Shown here: positions 32,801-43,121 of the stretch, in pieces
Position numbering within the stretch: the first letter of the stretch is position 1
Layout of the letters: every line of letters starts with the position of its first letter
Source of the DNA: Ciona intestinalis
Taxonomy: Eukaryota > Chordata > Ascidiacea > Phlebobranchia > Cionidae
Assembly: GCF_000224145.3 (NCBI RefSeq)
Contig: NC_020166.2
Span: 7,774,050-7,838,049 of the forward strand
Reading direction: 5' to 3'
Length of the DNA: 64,000 nucleotides
Made by a program: the position numbers and the translations under genes
Notes under the pieces: model-generated
Told to the model about the DNA's origin: nothing
What the model saw: only the letters and a program-made list of their open reading frames with translations
Databases searched by the model: none

Positions 32801-35230
32801 GTGATTACAAAACATTACAACAAATTTATGTCTGTATAAAAGGTGTAAGGAAAAACTTCACTGCTAAGTTATTATTTAGAATCTTAGCAAAGTTATTATT
32901 TGTAAACCATTATATTTTGCATTTTAAAATTCAAAGAATCACTGGATATTACAACAAATTTTTGTCTATAGGTGTGTAAGGAAATTGATAAAACTATCAA
33001 CACAACAATCCAAAATACATTAAACAAGTTGGAAAAAGATTGCACAGATATTTCTACCAAGATCGATACGTTGATAGAAGAAGACAAGTAAGACATATAT
33101 TCTATTTTGCAAATTATATAAATAATATGTTTTGTTTATACTAAACATAAAAAAGTTGTTTAATATTTTTTGAATTTGTTGTGTTCTGTTCGAAATGTTG
33201 TAAAAGTAAAAATCATGGTAATTCTATTAAGTATACAGCTGAAGCCATTTAAATTTGCAATGGCATATGAATAAGTCTAATGTATGTATTTTCTTTAGTG
33301 CTGCATGTTCTTACAACTTGCGAGCGAAAGGCAAGGGTTTCATGTATGCTTCGGTCGGTTCCATTCTACCACTATTATTATTTGGTAACTTCTTGGCCAT
33401 TGCTTTGCCGAAAGAATCATTGGAAGCTGCGTTAGGAGTTACGGGAGCAGAAGCATTAGCAAAATACACAGTAAGTGTCACTAGATATTTTACTGCTTTT
33501 TTACAGAGAGGATGATGGCATTTCAGATCTCTCTCAAAATAATTTTGCCATTTTAGGCGAAATGGATAAATTTCTCTCAAAATTATTTTATGTTGCATAC
33601 ATTTTGTAACACTGTGTAATTGTTATCTGTTACTACATCTGTTTAACCCTTTGGGGACGAGATATATTTTAACAAATTTTCATTTTTGACCGACTGTCAC
33701 ATATTGCTCTCTAGCGACACAGGTGTTTGTGCTGGCGAAATAAGATCAATTAGACTTTTGTTCTTTGGAAAAATTGCTACAAGATTGTATTTTGATTTTT
33801 TTGATGACGTCATCAAATTTTGAATGACGTCATCCTAAATCTTGTATTTATGTGTAATTTGGGTTTTTAGGTAAAAAATACATAAGGAATCTAGTGCAAA
33901 GTTGATTCCTGGTTTGTTTACTACCTAACTAAAATGATTGTTTGAATTGGTGACGTCAAAGGGGTCAATTACGTCACTTATAACCTGATGACGTCATTTT
34001 TTGAAAGTTCATTTTCGCTAAAATCGTAACAAAACTTGCCAAAACCGATTTATTATGAATGTAAAGGTAGAAACAACATGCAGAAGCAAAATGAAGTTAG
34101 ATTATACACACAAAAACATAATTTATGTAAAAATTGCTTCAGAATACCTAAAAAACTGCAAAAANNNNNNNNNNNNNNNNNNNNNNNNNNNNNNNNNNNN
34201 NNNNNNNNNNNNNNCATATGAATAAGTCTAATGTATGTATTTTCTATAGTGCTGCATGTTCTTACAACTTGCGAGCGAAAGGCAAGGGTTTCATGTATGC
34301 TTCGGTCGGTTCCATTCTACCACTATTATTATTTGGTAACTTCTTGGCCATTGCTTTGCCGAAAGAATCATTGGAAGCTGCATTAGGAGTTACAGGAGCA
34401 GAAGCATTGGCAAAATACACAGTAAGTGTCACTAGGTATTTTACTGGTTTTTAAATTTTTACATAGATGATGATGCCATTTCAGGTGAAATATATATTTC
34501 TCCAGAATAATTTTTGCTTAGGCATTTCGTAACACCTCATAATTGTCACTATTTCTTAAATCTGTTAAAGCCTTTTCTACCCAATTACACTGCTTCCTTA
34601 TTATCTGTAGCTTATTTAACCGGAAGTTGATTAACTAGTTCTGCACTAATCGGATTTGTATTGTTAAAATACAAAGAAACAATCAAACAAACTAAACAAA
34701 GAATCAAACAAACTGACTGTTTTGTCACAAAGAAACAAACTAAACAAAAAACACAAACAAACTAACTGCTTTGTACAATGTAAATGTGAACCAGACAGTA
34801 ATGGCTGCTTATATAATCATTGTTTTACCAATTTACTGGTTAAATATTTTCAATCTAAAACCTATGCCGTATTTAGCCTAAATCCTATGTCCCTGATAAG
34901 GACCACACTTATATAAAATAAATTTATCTGTAAAATTTATTTTATTAGTCTCCTGTTGGGACACTGTGGACACTAATACCTTCAAACTACCACAATCATG
35001 CTGCCTGTCTCTTCATTTTCCTCACACTTCTTCTTCTGCTGGCTGCACGATTTGCGGCGCGATCGATGCCCACGTTATCACGGAAAAGAAAACGATCGTT
35101 GGTAGAAAGGAAAAGCTATGTTCAGAATCATGTCAAAACCAAAAAGGTAATGAATAGATTAAGTGGCGGAATTATTCACGACTGTCTTTTTGCTGCTGAT
35201 TCCCTTTTCCTCATTGTTTTTAACTTTTAA
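29838..35230 (+). CDS. Dynamin/EHD-like GTPase with two C-terminal hydrophobic segments, about 458 residues
   Basis: Exons: 29838-29949, 30204-30315, 30818-30911, 31094-31148, 31719-31905, 32149-32266, 32555-32683, 32972-33087, 33299-33470 (or its twin 34250-34421) and 34949-35230, phases consistent when one twin is used. P-loop GNHSAGKSSF (63-72), DTPGLVDGD (149-157) and LSKAD (213-217) are the G1, G3 and G4 motifs. Spacing and surrounding sequence recall EHD proteins and sarcalumenin, but there is no EH domain. A helical EEDN-type linker leads to a hydrophobic stretch (LPLLLFGNFLAIALP, about 328-342) and a second one (CLFIFLTLLLLLAARF) followed by a very basic tail (SRKRKRS). The product may anchor in or bend an internal membrane. 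The last exon may instead splice at 35146; an AATAAA at 35264 favours ending at 35230. Confidence 0.8.
31271..31467 (+). mobile_element. Full-length MITE
   Basis: Left end TAGGGTGGGGGAAGATGGGA, right end CTTCCCCCACCCCACTATA. In intron 4 of the GTPase gene. Confidence 0.85.
32336..32516 (-). repeat. tRNA-headed SINE, reverse
   Basis: On minus the head reads GGCGTCTTAGCACAGTGGCT, with the body CAAAGCACTTGTCC further on. In intron 6 of the GTPase gene. Confidence 0.55.
33790..34010. repeat. Intronic cluster of TGACGTCA-type palindromes
   Basis: GATGACGTCATC at about 33803, ATGACGTCATCC at 33824, GTGACGTCAA near 33950, TTACGTCACT near 33969 and GATGACGTCATTTT near 33987. Five sites in 200 bp in the intron after the first twin exon. 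Confidence 0.7.
34165..34214. other. Assembly gap (50 N)
   Basis: A run of exactly 50 N, between the two copies of a GTPase exon. Confidence 0.99.
34250..34421 (+). other. Second copy of GTPase exon 9
   Basis: Same 172-base length, flanks and splice sites as 33299-33470, with only a few silent or near-silent changes. Using both would break the frame, because each exon enters in phase 2 and leaves in phase 0. Confidence 0.85.
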
Positions 35231-36302
35231 AATATGATTTTTGCTAACATTTATAAAAAGATAAATAAAAAAAATTATGTTATGTAATTACTAAATACCA
35301 TAACCAACTTAAGCTGCTGCATAAAAAAATAAGATTCATGCACATAGTTATGCTTTTAATATCGTTTTGTGCAAAAAGATTACCTTTTTGGCTGTCCTTG
35401 TGAATATTCACTCTTACAAAAACAAACGTTTTCCTACACCATTTTACCACTTAAAATATAGTACAGTGGGGGAAGACGGTACACCTTTTTTAAAGTATTA
35501 TAAAAACGTATCCCCACAACTCCTTTAAAACACAACCAGGATATTTGGATTATGTGCTAAAAGTGTCCTGTCTTCTCCCACCCTACTATATGGATTATTC
35601 TATCAGTTGCTTTACCACAACTATCTCTACAGGCTGCATTATACAAGGAATATCTTCAGCAGAGTGTTGCTGCTCACGACATATAACCTTTCTCTCTGTG
35701 GCCCCACACCTACTAGATAATTCACCAATAGCATATGTTGTGTAGTAGTAAAGAAAACAAAGTAGCTTCAAAACCATGAACATCTCTCTGTTTCTAGTAT
35801 TAAAACTCCTACAATTTCCCTCAATTCTAATTCTCAGCCATCTAAAAAATGTAAATCTGCAAATAGCTTAGGAAATGTCTGGCATATTTTTTTTAATTAA
35901 ATCCCTTGCAGAACACTGTCTCAGATGATAGATAGTTTGATGTTTTTGTATTCTGAAGTACATTTTCAAATCTCGTTCAATTATCTTTTTTGAATATTTT
36001 GTCGAAGTTCAATGTATTTTCTATCTACTGTTCAAATTTAAAGTTTAAACAGTATGTTTTAGTATGCATAATATTCAACTATTAACAAGATGAATTAAAA
36101 AATGGTATGCGAGCTTATTTGTCTCTCCACTTTGCTGTAAAAGAAGTTTGAAGTGTTATTCTAAAATTTGTGACCTACTTCTGCTATTGTTGCCAACTCA
36201 TTGTTTACAAAACCTGTTTTCTCTCTGTTTGTAATCTGCAATAATAAAACCTAGCAAAGAGCAAACTCTGTGTACCCAGTTGAACCAGCTAGCTTAGGGA
36301 CA
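35231..36302. other. GTPase 3' UTR and spacer
   Basis: AATAAA at 35264-35269, then a deleted MITE (35457-35590). No other feature supported. Confidence 0.5.
35457..35590 (+). mobile_element. Internally deleted MITE
   Basis: Ends TATAGTACAGTGGGGGAAGA and TTCTCCCACCCTACTATA, 134 bp. Confidence 0.75.
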
Positions 36303-36754
36303 TCATGATTGTTGTGCTGAGTGCCATTCATTCAGCTCTTGCATAACTTCTTGAGCAAGCGTAGCAACTTGCCAATACAGTGCGACTAGAAATTTTATAT
36401 TATATTGAAGAAGTAGAACTCATTTATTCTCTGGTGGCAGTGCAATGACAGTCGTTATATTACCTATTGAAATTTTAAAATAAGCTACCAGACAGTGTAT
36501 ATTGTGTTTATGTTATAATGAAAGAACAAGTGTTAACTTCTTATTCTCGCGTGGCAGTGCCATGACAGTCGTTATGTTACTGAGTCAATCTTTTAAACAA
36601 AGTTTCAGACAGTGTATTTTTTATTCAAGTCAATCTACTTTTTTAGATTAGAAAATCTGTAGTTTGACTTACCAGTATAACCTGCAGTTCCCAAAAGACC
36701 AAGAGTTAATACAATGTTAAATATCTGTACGACAATGTTCAGAATATGAAACAT
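36303..36754 (-). CDS. Membrane microprotein, 54 residues
   Basis: Unrecognised. Two exons, 36673-36754 and 36303-36385, with a GTAAGTC donor, a TTTCTAG acceptor and matching phase. The N-terminal two thirds are hydrophobic (MFHILNIVVQIFNIVLTLG, then LLGTAGYTVALYW), and the tail is acidic and amphipathic (TLAQEVMQELNEWHSAQQS). An acceptor-like TTTATAG lies 17 bases before the ATG, so a 5' UTR intron or spliced-leader addition is likely. Size and layout are like single-pass mitochondrial or ER microproteins. It is too short for routine gene finding. Confidence 0.5.
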
Positions 36755-36957
36755 CTTGCAGGGTTGATTTCCTATAAAAAATATATATATTTGACCACTT
36801 ATCTGTTAAGTTAACTGACTCATAGCTGTAATTTGGGCGTGTTTTATTAAATTATTCTTCCAGTTCCTATTATGCCTAATATATTGTATTAATTGGGTAA
36901 TTTGAGTAATCTTTCATTTGTATAGTCTTGTATCATACAATCTAACCTAATGTATAT

Positions 36958-37141
36958 TATAGTAGGGTGGGGGAAGATGGAACACCTTTAGCACATAATA
37001 CCAAATATTCAGATTGTGTTTTATACAATTAACAAAGGTGTATGAGAGTCGTGGGGATACTTTTTTATAAAGTTCTTTGTTTACTACCAAATGGGAAGAG
37101 AAAATAGGATTGAAAAGGTGTCCCATCTTACTAGTGCTATA
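36958..37141 (-). mobile_element. MITE copy
   Basis: Left end TATAGTAGGGTGGGGGAAGA, right end worn (TCCCATCTTACTAGTGCTAT). Confidence 0.7.
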
Positions 37142-37238
37142 AACCAACTACTATCTAGTGCTGGACTTCCCAAAACCGTGACCATTGCCGTGCATAGTTT
37201 ATACTAATAACCATGAATGGTAGCGAAAAAATTGAATA

Positions 37239-37511
37239 GGGGTTGGGAAGCTCTGGAATGGAATTCTCGGCTATCGACTAAACTAGGCACATCCTAATTT
37301 CGATTTGGATTTTTTTAGTCGCTCTACAAAAATTTAGTCAGTAAATTTTGACCGTCTTAACTTCTGTAATAAGAAACGCACATAATTTAGTTAGTCGACT
37401 AAACTTGAAAAAAACACCGCCTTAATTTCCAGTCGGCCAACTAAAGAACGTAGTAACCAATAGTTACCGCGACCGATTATAGTTTAGTCGGTAGCCGAGA
37501 ATACCAACCCC
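37239..37511. mobile_element. Third type of inverted-repeat element
   Basis: GGGGTTGG and GAATTCTCGGCTATCGACTA on the left are mirrored by TAGTCGGTAGCCGAGAATAC and CCAACCCC on the right. Inside are more TTAGTCG/CGACTAA palindromes. About 270 bp, noncoding. One copy seen in this window. Confidence 0.6.
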
Positions 37512-37527
37512 GGTCTAGTAGAAATAC

Positions 37528-37655
37528 CTCTGCTCTCCTGAGTGATTGTACTTAATTTAGAAGGACATCTTTCATCTGAGGTAATCCTACGAATACATCT
37601 CGGTTCATCGGGACAAATACCTGACACACATTGTGTGGATTGTACCGCTGTGTCT
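37528..37655 (-). CDS. Possible cysteine-rich exon
   Basis: Between TTTCTTAG and a GTATTT donor, the frame reads QSTQCVSGICPDEPRCIR, then SDERCPSK, with four cysteines in 21 residues. No signal-peptide exon was found to its right. It could belong to a secreted protein or be the remains of one. Confidence 0.27.
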
Positions 37656-37825
37656 CTAAGAAATCAAAATTGAATGTTACTACATAAAAAAATATGTTAA
37701 TTTAGATAAAGTAAATACGAATACTGGCATATTATTGGTTCAGACAAAAGTATATTCATACTTGTACGGCCAAATTAAATTATGTTACTTCTGACTTACA
37801 AAAAATGTATTGCATTGAATGAACC

Positions 37826-38017
37826 CATGGGGTAAGATGGTCCAAATTTGGTCTCTTTTATTGTTTCATTGAAAAAAAATTACAGAAACATATAACTGTA
37901 TCTGGCATCTTTACGACTCTAAAAGGGCATTGCTATTATTCAAATATATGATTAGGATATAAAGAAAATTAATTATGTGCTAAATTGCTAATGGTATCCA
38001 TCTAACCCCACAGTACT
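37826..38017 (+). mobile_element. Old MITE subfamily copy
   Basis: Left end CATGGGGTAAGATGG, right end TAACCCCACAGTACT. Confidence 0.5.
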
Positions 38018-38225
38018 TAAGAACTATGCGTGGAATATACATTTCACAGGCACTAAAACTTTATACACACAGGGGAGGCAGCGGCAGGGATAGTTAGAAA
38101 TACATTTATAGAGGACAAACCTAACTTATTGGTTTAAATGTTTACTGAATAATGCAATGCAGAAAATTTCAGAATGAGCCCGCACACCCTGCCACTCCAG
38201 GTTTGGTGCCTATGCATAGTACGAT

Positions 38226-38392
38226 AGTACTGTGGGATAAGATCATAAACCCTGTTCTGAACAATGAACAACGGTCTTACAGTCGTGAGAATGTGAATAT
38301 TTAATTTTGTAAACACTAAATAATTTTGGTTTATAGCAAAATGTGACAGGAAAAAGTTTGAAACATGTCCCATCTTACCCCACCATACATTG
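38226..38392 (-). mobile_element. Old MITE subfamily copy
   Basis: Left end AGTACTGTGGGATAAGATC, right end CATCTTACCCCACCATAC. Lies downstream of the 476-residue gene. Confidence 0.55.
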
Positions 38393-38447
38393 ATACATAA
38401 TACTGTACAATAGCGAGTAGTTCTACAGTTTATGCAATTTAGGCATA

Positions 38448-39878
38448 TTACTTTGGGACTGTGGTGAACGGTAGACCTTCCCCCTCAGTGACTGTTTCCA
38501 ATAGGGCAGCTGGTACTCCGCGCTTGACTAATAAGTCGGACAACGTTGTCTTGATGTGGTTTTCTTCAATGTCTTGCGCAAGAAAAGATGCAATTGTTGA
38601 CTCGGAGGGCGATACTGTAAGATCCGTTGCGTCTTGTGTTGCCAGTGGTTTATCTTGATTAGTGCTGTTGCGGCGTTGGTTTAAGCTGTCTCGTCGTTCA
38701 GCTGGCAGTATCGGGTCGACGTCATTGTGTATTTGCGGCTGCGCTTCGCCGGAAAAACCGAACTCGTGCGCCTTTTGCCGAAAGTAACCGAGAATAGATC
38801 TTTTATTTGTTATGGGGTGTAGGTTTCGTGGAAAAGACACGTCTCGGTCGACTGGTTGATAAAGAGGGTTCTCTGTGATATCAGCGGCACAACAAGCATC
38901 TGATCGACATGGTTCTGATATCATGTCTCTTGATGTTCCTGACTTGGCCGGAGGCATGTTTTCGTTTTGGTCTATGATGTATTCTCTGGATTTTCTTCGA
39001 AAAAACTCGAATTCTTGATTTGAACCACACGGTTGCAACTCAGGCTCAGCGGTTTTTTCATTCTTTACATAATCGTCTTCCCATTTGTAATCTTCATAAT
39101 CCTGAGCGACGTGATCAACAAGTGCTTTGCGATTGCCTCTTTGACACTCAGGGTTTGGGTCGTTTCTTGCGCAGCATTGTTTTGCACGGCAAGGCATAGT
39201 TTGTTTTTGTTTTTCGTCTTTATTCGCTTGTGCATGGGGCACACTCGGCAATGTCTCGTCGGGGGCAAAATATTGTTTTGAAGATTTAATAAACAGTTGT
39301 AAATCCTCCAGACTTTCGTTTACCATGCCTGTTTTATCGAATTTACTATCGTTAGTACATTCTCCAATTGGAACATCGTAAAAGTAACTTTCTTCTTCAT
39401 TTGCCGTGTTCGCACTATCGCAAAGATTTGCTGCTGTCGAACTGTGTAGGTTAGCTCCCATGGTATTACAACTACTGTTTTGTTTTTGTCTCTGCTGGTC
39501 AAGCAAACGTTTCATGCGTGCAACCGCAGTTTCGCCAGTCTCCATTTTTCTAAAAGATACGCCAAGATTCGCAGCAGTTTCCCTTTCGTCTTGAAAAGGC
39601 TGAAACTGTACAGCGCGAAAATTACTGGGGGCTAATCGCCTGTCCGGTGTGTTGAATTTAACACCTTTGCCGACTTTTTGATCATTGGGATTTCGGTCCA
39701 TTTTGCACCAAATTGGCATACCACTTCCGCAAGGAACATCCGTGTTATTCTGTTTATTCAGATCTTCGGTCAAACTAGATATTTCTGCGACTGTTGGTAC
39801 TGGAGATGCTTTTCCTTGGTCTTCATCGCTAAATACGGGTATATCAGAGCTAGTTACTGTCTCCCAAAATGAAAACAT
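38448..39878 (-). CDS. Intronless 476-residue protein of unknown function
   Basis: Not recognised. One long open frame with normal codon use, starting MFSFWETVTSSDIPVF. It is rich in Gln, Asn, Ser and charged residues, so mostly disordered, with no signal peptide or membrane segment. A loose internal repeat is visible: LQLFIKSSKQYF (193-204) with PCRAKQCCA (229-237), EFEFFRRKSREY (289-300) with PCRSDACCA (323-331), and ILGYFRQKAHEF (362-373) alone. A helical RMKRLLDQQRQKQ lies at 121-133 and a Leu-rich TTLSDLLVKRGVP near the end. Likely cytoplasmic, with short repeated binding motifs. It shares a 463 bp intergenic region with YRDC. Confidence 0.8.
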   Translation of the reverse strand: MFSFWETVTSSDIPVFSDEDQGKASPVPTVAEISSLTEDLNKQNNTDVPCGSGMPIWCKMDRNPNDQKVGKGVKFNTPDRRLAPSNFRAVQFQPFQDERETAANLGVSFRKMETGETAVARMKRLLDQQRQKQNSSCNTMGANLHSSTAANLCDSANTANEEESYFYDVPIGECTNDSKFDKTGMVNESLEDLQLFIKSSKQYFAPDETLPSVPHAQANKDEKQKQTMPCRAKQCCARNDPNPECQRGNRKALVDHVAQDYEDYKWEDDYVKNEKTAEPELQPCGSNQEFEFFRRKSREYIIDQNENMPPAKSGTSRDMISEPCRSDACCAADITENPLYQPVDRDVSFPRNLHPITNKRSILGYFRQKAHEFGFSGEAQPQIHNDVDPILPAERRDSLNQRRNSTNQDKPLATQDATDLTVSPSESTIASFLAQDIEENHIKTTLSDLLVKRGVPAALLETVTEGEGLPFTTVPK

Positions 39879-40341
39879 CTTGTTTCGCCAATGCCTTATT
39901 TTAACAGCTGTACTTTTGTGTGTAAAGTAAACTAATGTCTGATTTTTAGAGATTTTTACCCGTTAAGTTGTGACACAGGCGGTATTATGACGTAATACAA
40001 GATACGGTTCACAGCGCATGACCTTTTTACATAAAACAGCACACGTTGAACGTAGACGTATTATGTAGTAAAGTGATGTAATAGCCAGACAGGAGTTTTA
40101 ATGGAAAGATATTGGCTTAGCGCATTGTACAAGTACAGTCTTAAATCTATTACTACTGTAACGAATACTAGTATGTAAAGTTTATCTGAATAAAATCCCA
40201 CTAGTTTTAGTTTATTTTTACACCTAACTTTGTGTTAATTTTTTGATTATATAAGTGTTTTAAACAAAAATTTCTTGTGCTGTAACAGAAGTAACACATT
40301 TATATACAGAAGTAATATCAGTAACACAACACTAATGTTTA
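39879..40341. promoter_or_regulatory. Shared promoter region, 476-residue gene and YRDC
   Basis: 463 bp between divergent start codons, with no repeats. Contains ATGACGTAAT near 39989 but no clear TATA box. Confidence 0.4.
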
Positions 40342-41573
40342 ATGAATTCGAACCTTGCTAGATTTAGAGCAACTTATATTTGTGTTCTAAAAGAATTTAC
40401 AAATTGCCGAAACAGTCTTGGTTTTGGGTTTACTTCTTCTAGAAGGAAGCTATCTCTTACCGACCGTTGTAAAAATAGTAGTAAGTAATATTTCATTTCA
40501 TGCTGTTGCTGTCAGGGATTTTATGAGACTGAATTATCTTCTGGCAATTTTGTAATTGGGTAACAATAAGTAATAACTTTATACTAAGGTAATATTTTGT
40601 TTAAAGTCTACTATTGTGGTAATAAAAAGAATACATTAAATATATATATATATATTTTTAAAATAACAGAAAATTTTTTATAGGTTTTAAAATGTCAACA
40701 ACAATCAACTGTTACAGTAGTTCTGAAAATGAAAGTTTCAACACTGGCAGTGGAATTATAGGCGGTTATGAACCTGCTAAAATATCCAGCAACATTCTGC
40801 CTTCTGCTATGAAAACCAAGTTCTTTAAACTATCTCACACAAATGACAATGAAGATGTGATTGAAAGTTGTGTTCGAATCCTACATCGTGGAGGAATCGT
40901 AGCACTTCCAACTGATACTCTATACGGTGTTGCCTGCCTCGCCCAAAGCACTGAAGCTGTTGAAAAACTTTATGAAATCAAAGCTCGAAACCCGCTGAAG
41001 CCCGTAGCCATTTGCGTTGGTGACCTGTACAAAGTTTGCCAGTGGACACGCTTCCCCCAAGGCCTTATTCAGTCTGTTTCAAAAACCCTTGGTTTAGAAG
41101 ACCAGTTAGACTGCCAGCGGCCGTCTTCACCTGGTGTTTTGTATGGTCTTCTTGAAGACTTACTTCCAGGTCCAGTCACAATAGTTACAGAAAGAAGTCC
41201 TTCGTTAAACAACACACTTAATCCTAAAACGTCTCTCGTTGGTATCAGAGTACCCGACCATAAATTCATTAAAGATCTAACTAATCGTCTGCGTGAGCCT
41301 TTGGCCCTTACATCTGCAAACGTCAGTGGAGAAGAGTCTTCCCTAAGAATTGAAGACTTCAGAAGTTTGTGGCCCAAACTTGATGCAGTGGTAGATGACG
41401 GCGAAGTAGGAACAAGATATGTTAACAAGACATTACAATACGCCAAAGAGGGATCCACAGTTGTACAGATCTTGAATGATGGTGTCTCATTTAAAATCTT
41501 GCGTCCAGGGTGTGCGTATGAAAATACTGTTTCTGTTTTAAAGTGTAAATATGGTCTTAAACTCACAATGTAG
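40342..41573 (+). CDS. YRDC: YRDC, threonylcarbamoyl-AMP synthase, with leader exon
   Basis: Makes threonylcarbamoyl-AMP from threonine, bicarbonate and ATP, the first step of t6A37 tRNA modification. The main exon (from 40684) carries the YrdC fold: GGIVALPTDTLYGVACLA, KARNPLKPVAICV, LLPGPVTIV, GIRVPDH and LTSANVSGEES. The ATG at 40692 alone gives 293 residues. I add exon 40342-40480 (MNSNLARFRATYICVLKEF..., then TSSRRKLSLTDR). Its GTAAGTAA donor joins the TTTTTATAG acceptor at 40683 in frame, giving 342 residues. The leader is rich in Arg, Ser and Leu with almost no acid, like a mitochondrial targeting sequence. The two starts could give mitochondrial and cytosolic forms, as reported for vertebrate YRDC. 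The leader exon is inference and the main exon is certain. Confidence 0.93.
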
Positions 41574-42356
41574 TTTTGGAACTGGAACTGTTTCTGAACC
41601 AGTCTTAACTGCTTAGTTTTTCTAGTAACTATGTTTTTCTTGTTTAAACATCTCTAAAACTCTGTTGACAGCAACTGTAAATTTAATACAGCTTTAAGTT
41701 TATATCAACTAAGTTTGTACGGCTGTATATATTAAAACATATCTACAGTTATTAAAGCACAAACTCACAGCAAAAGCAAACCATTGGTGTGCTTGCCTGC
41801 TTAAACTACATTACCATAGTATTTTGCTTTTCCTAAGCGGCTGATGCCTAGTAGCACTAAGTCTTATGCTGCACATTCTGTTTCCAATTACATTTAGAAT
41901 CCCATGACACAGTATTGAGTTACAGAAAAAATGCTATCTATTCAATTATTTTGTTTTCAACTCTTTGCATTTATGATTTTACCAATTTACAATCACATTC
42001 AAAACTATCTTTTGTGTTTTCTACCTTACACCAATACACACACGTATTATGTCACACCATTCCATGCCTCGAAAATAAAATTCCTGCCTTGCCTAAAACT
42101 CTTTAATTTCAGGGTTTTTTATGAACATACCAGCAGAAAATGTATTGTATTTAAGTTAAACCACGTTTTCACATTGTTTTATTACCTGGATTTGTCAAAT
42201 AAATAAACATGCTAAGATTTTAAGTTTTATTTAATAAAAAATAGAATTTTAGGTGTTTAGAAAACCATCAGGTAAGCATACCGCCAACTAGGTTGCGTCA
42301 TTATAAACTGCCTAGCTAGAAACCGGTGCGCATTTTCTCGTGTTAATAATTTGTCA

Positions 42357-42652
42357 TAGGGTAATGTTTAGGTACAACAAGGTAGAACACCTGTAGGGCT
42401 GTGGCATATCATTTTCAAGTATTCTGATGTGGTTTGAATAATTGACAACGGTCCGTGACAGACGTGAGGACAACGCTTATATATATACATATAAGCGTTG
42501 GTATATATACATATAAGCGTTGGTATGTATATATAAGCGTTGGTGAGGATACGGTTTTATAATTCAACTAAAGTTCTTTGTTTATTATCAAATTAGATGA
42601 GAAAATAGAGTGAAAATGAGTCCTATCGGCCCCCAACCTACTATATTATACT
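42357..42652 (-). mobile_element. MITE enlarged by an internal tandem repeat
   Basis: Worn ends (GGTAGAACACC and CCCCCAACCTACTATA). At 42474-42545 a unit built on CATATAAGCGTTGGTATATA is repeated three times and forms AT-rich palindromes. Confidence 0.65.
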
Positions 42653-42925
42653 TGTTTATATGTTAAGGTATTTTGGGTTGCCTTGTTACCCTGTTTCGTG
42701 AAAAATTATTGAGAGAAAACTGCGCTAAAGTATCATTGATGCAACTAAACCTGTCTGACACGCTGCGGCAACTTTATTGGTTATTTTTATTCACATGTGG
42801 TCGAAAGAGAGCAGAATATGTGCGGTTGGTTAATTACAAATTACCGACGATGTAACTTGGTGTACTAAAGCTTATTGGCGTCATTCCCAATATAGCTCTT
42901 TTCAAAAGTTCCCACCAACGTATGA

Positions 42926-43121
42926 TATAGTAGGGTGGGGGAAGATAGGACACTTTTTGTTTAGTTTTCTCTTTTTATTTGGTAGTAAACAAAGAACATT
43001 CAATGAATTATAAAACCGTATCTTCACGACTTTCACAGACCGTTGTTAATTGTTTAAAACACGATCAGTCTATTTGGATATTAGGTGTTAAAGGTGTCCC
43101 ATCTTCCCCCACTCTACTACA
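42926..43121 (+). mobile_element. Full-length MITE
   Basis: Left end TATAGTAGGGTGGGGGAAGA, right end TTCCCCCACTCTACTAC. Confidence 0.8.

Noticed and set aside
38461-39930. Plus-strand open frames opposite the 476-residue gene
   Set aside because: Shadows of the long minus-strand frame, with no motifs of their own.
41069-41566. 165-residue minus-strand frame
   Set aside because: Lies opposite YRDC and has no independent support.
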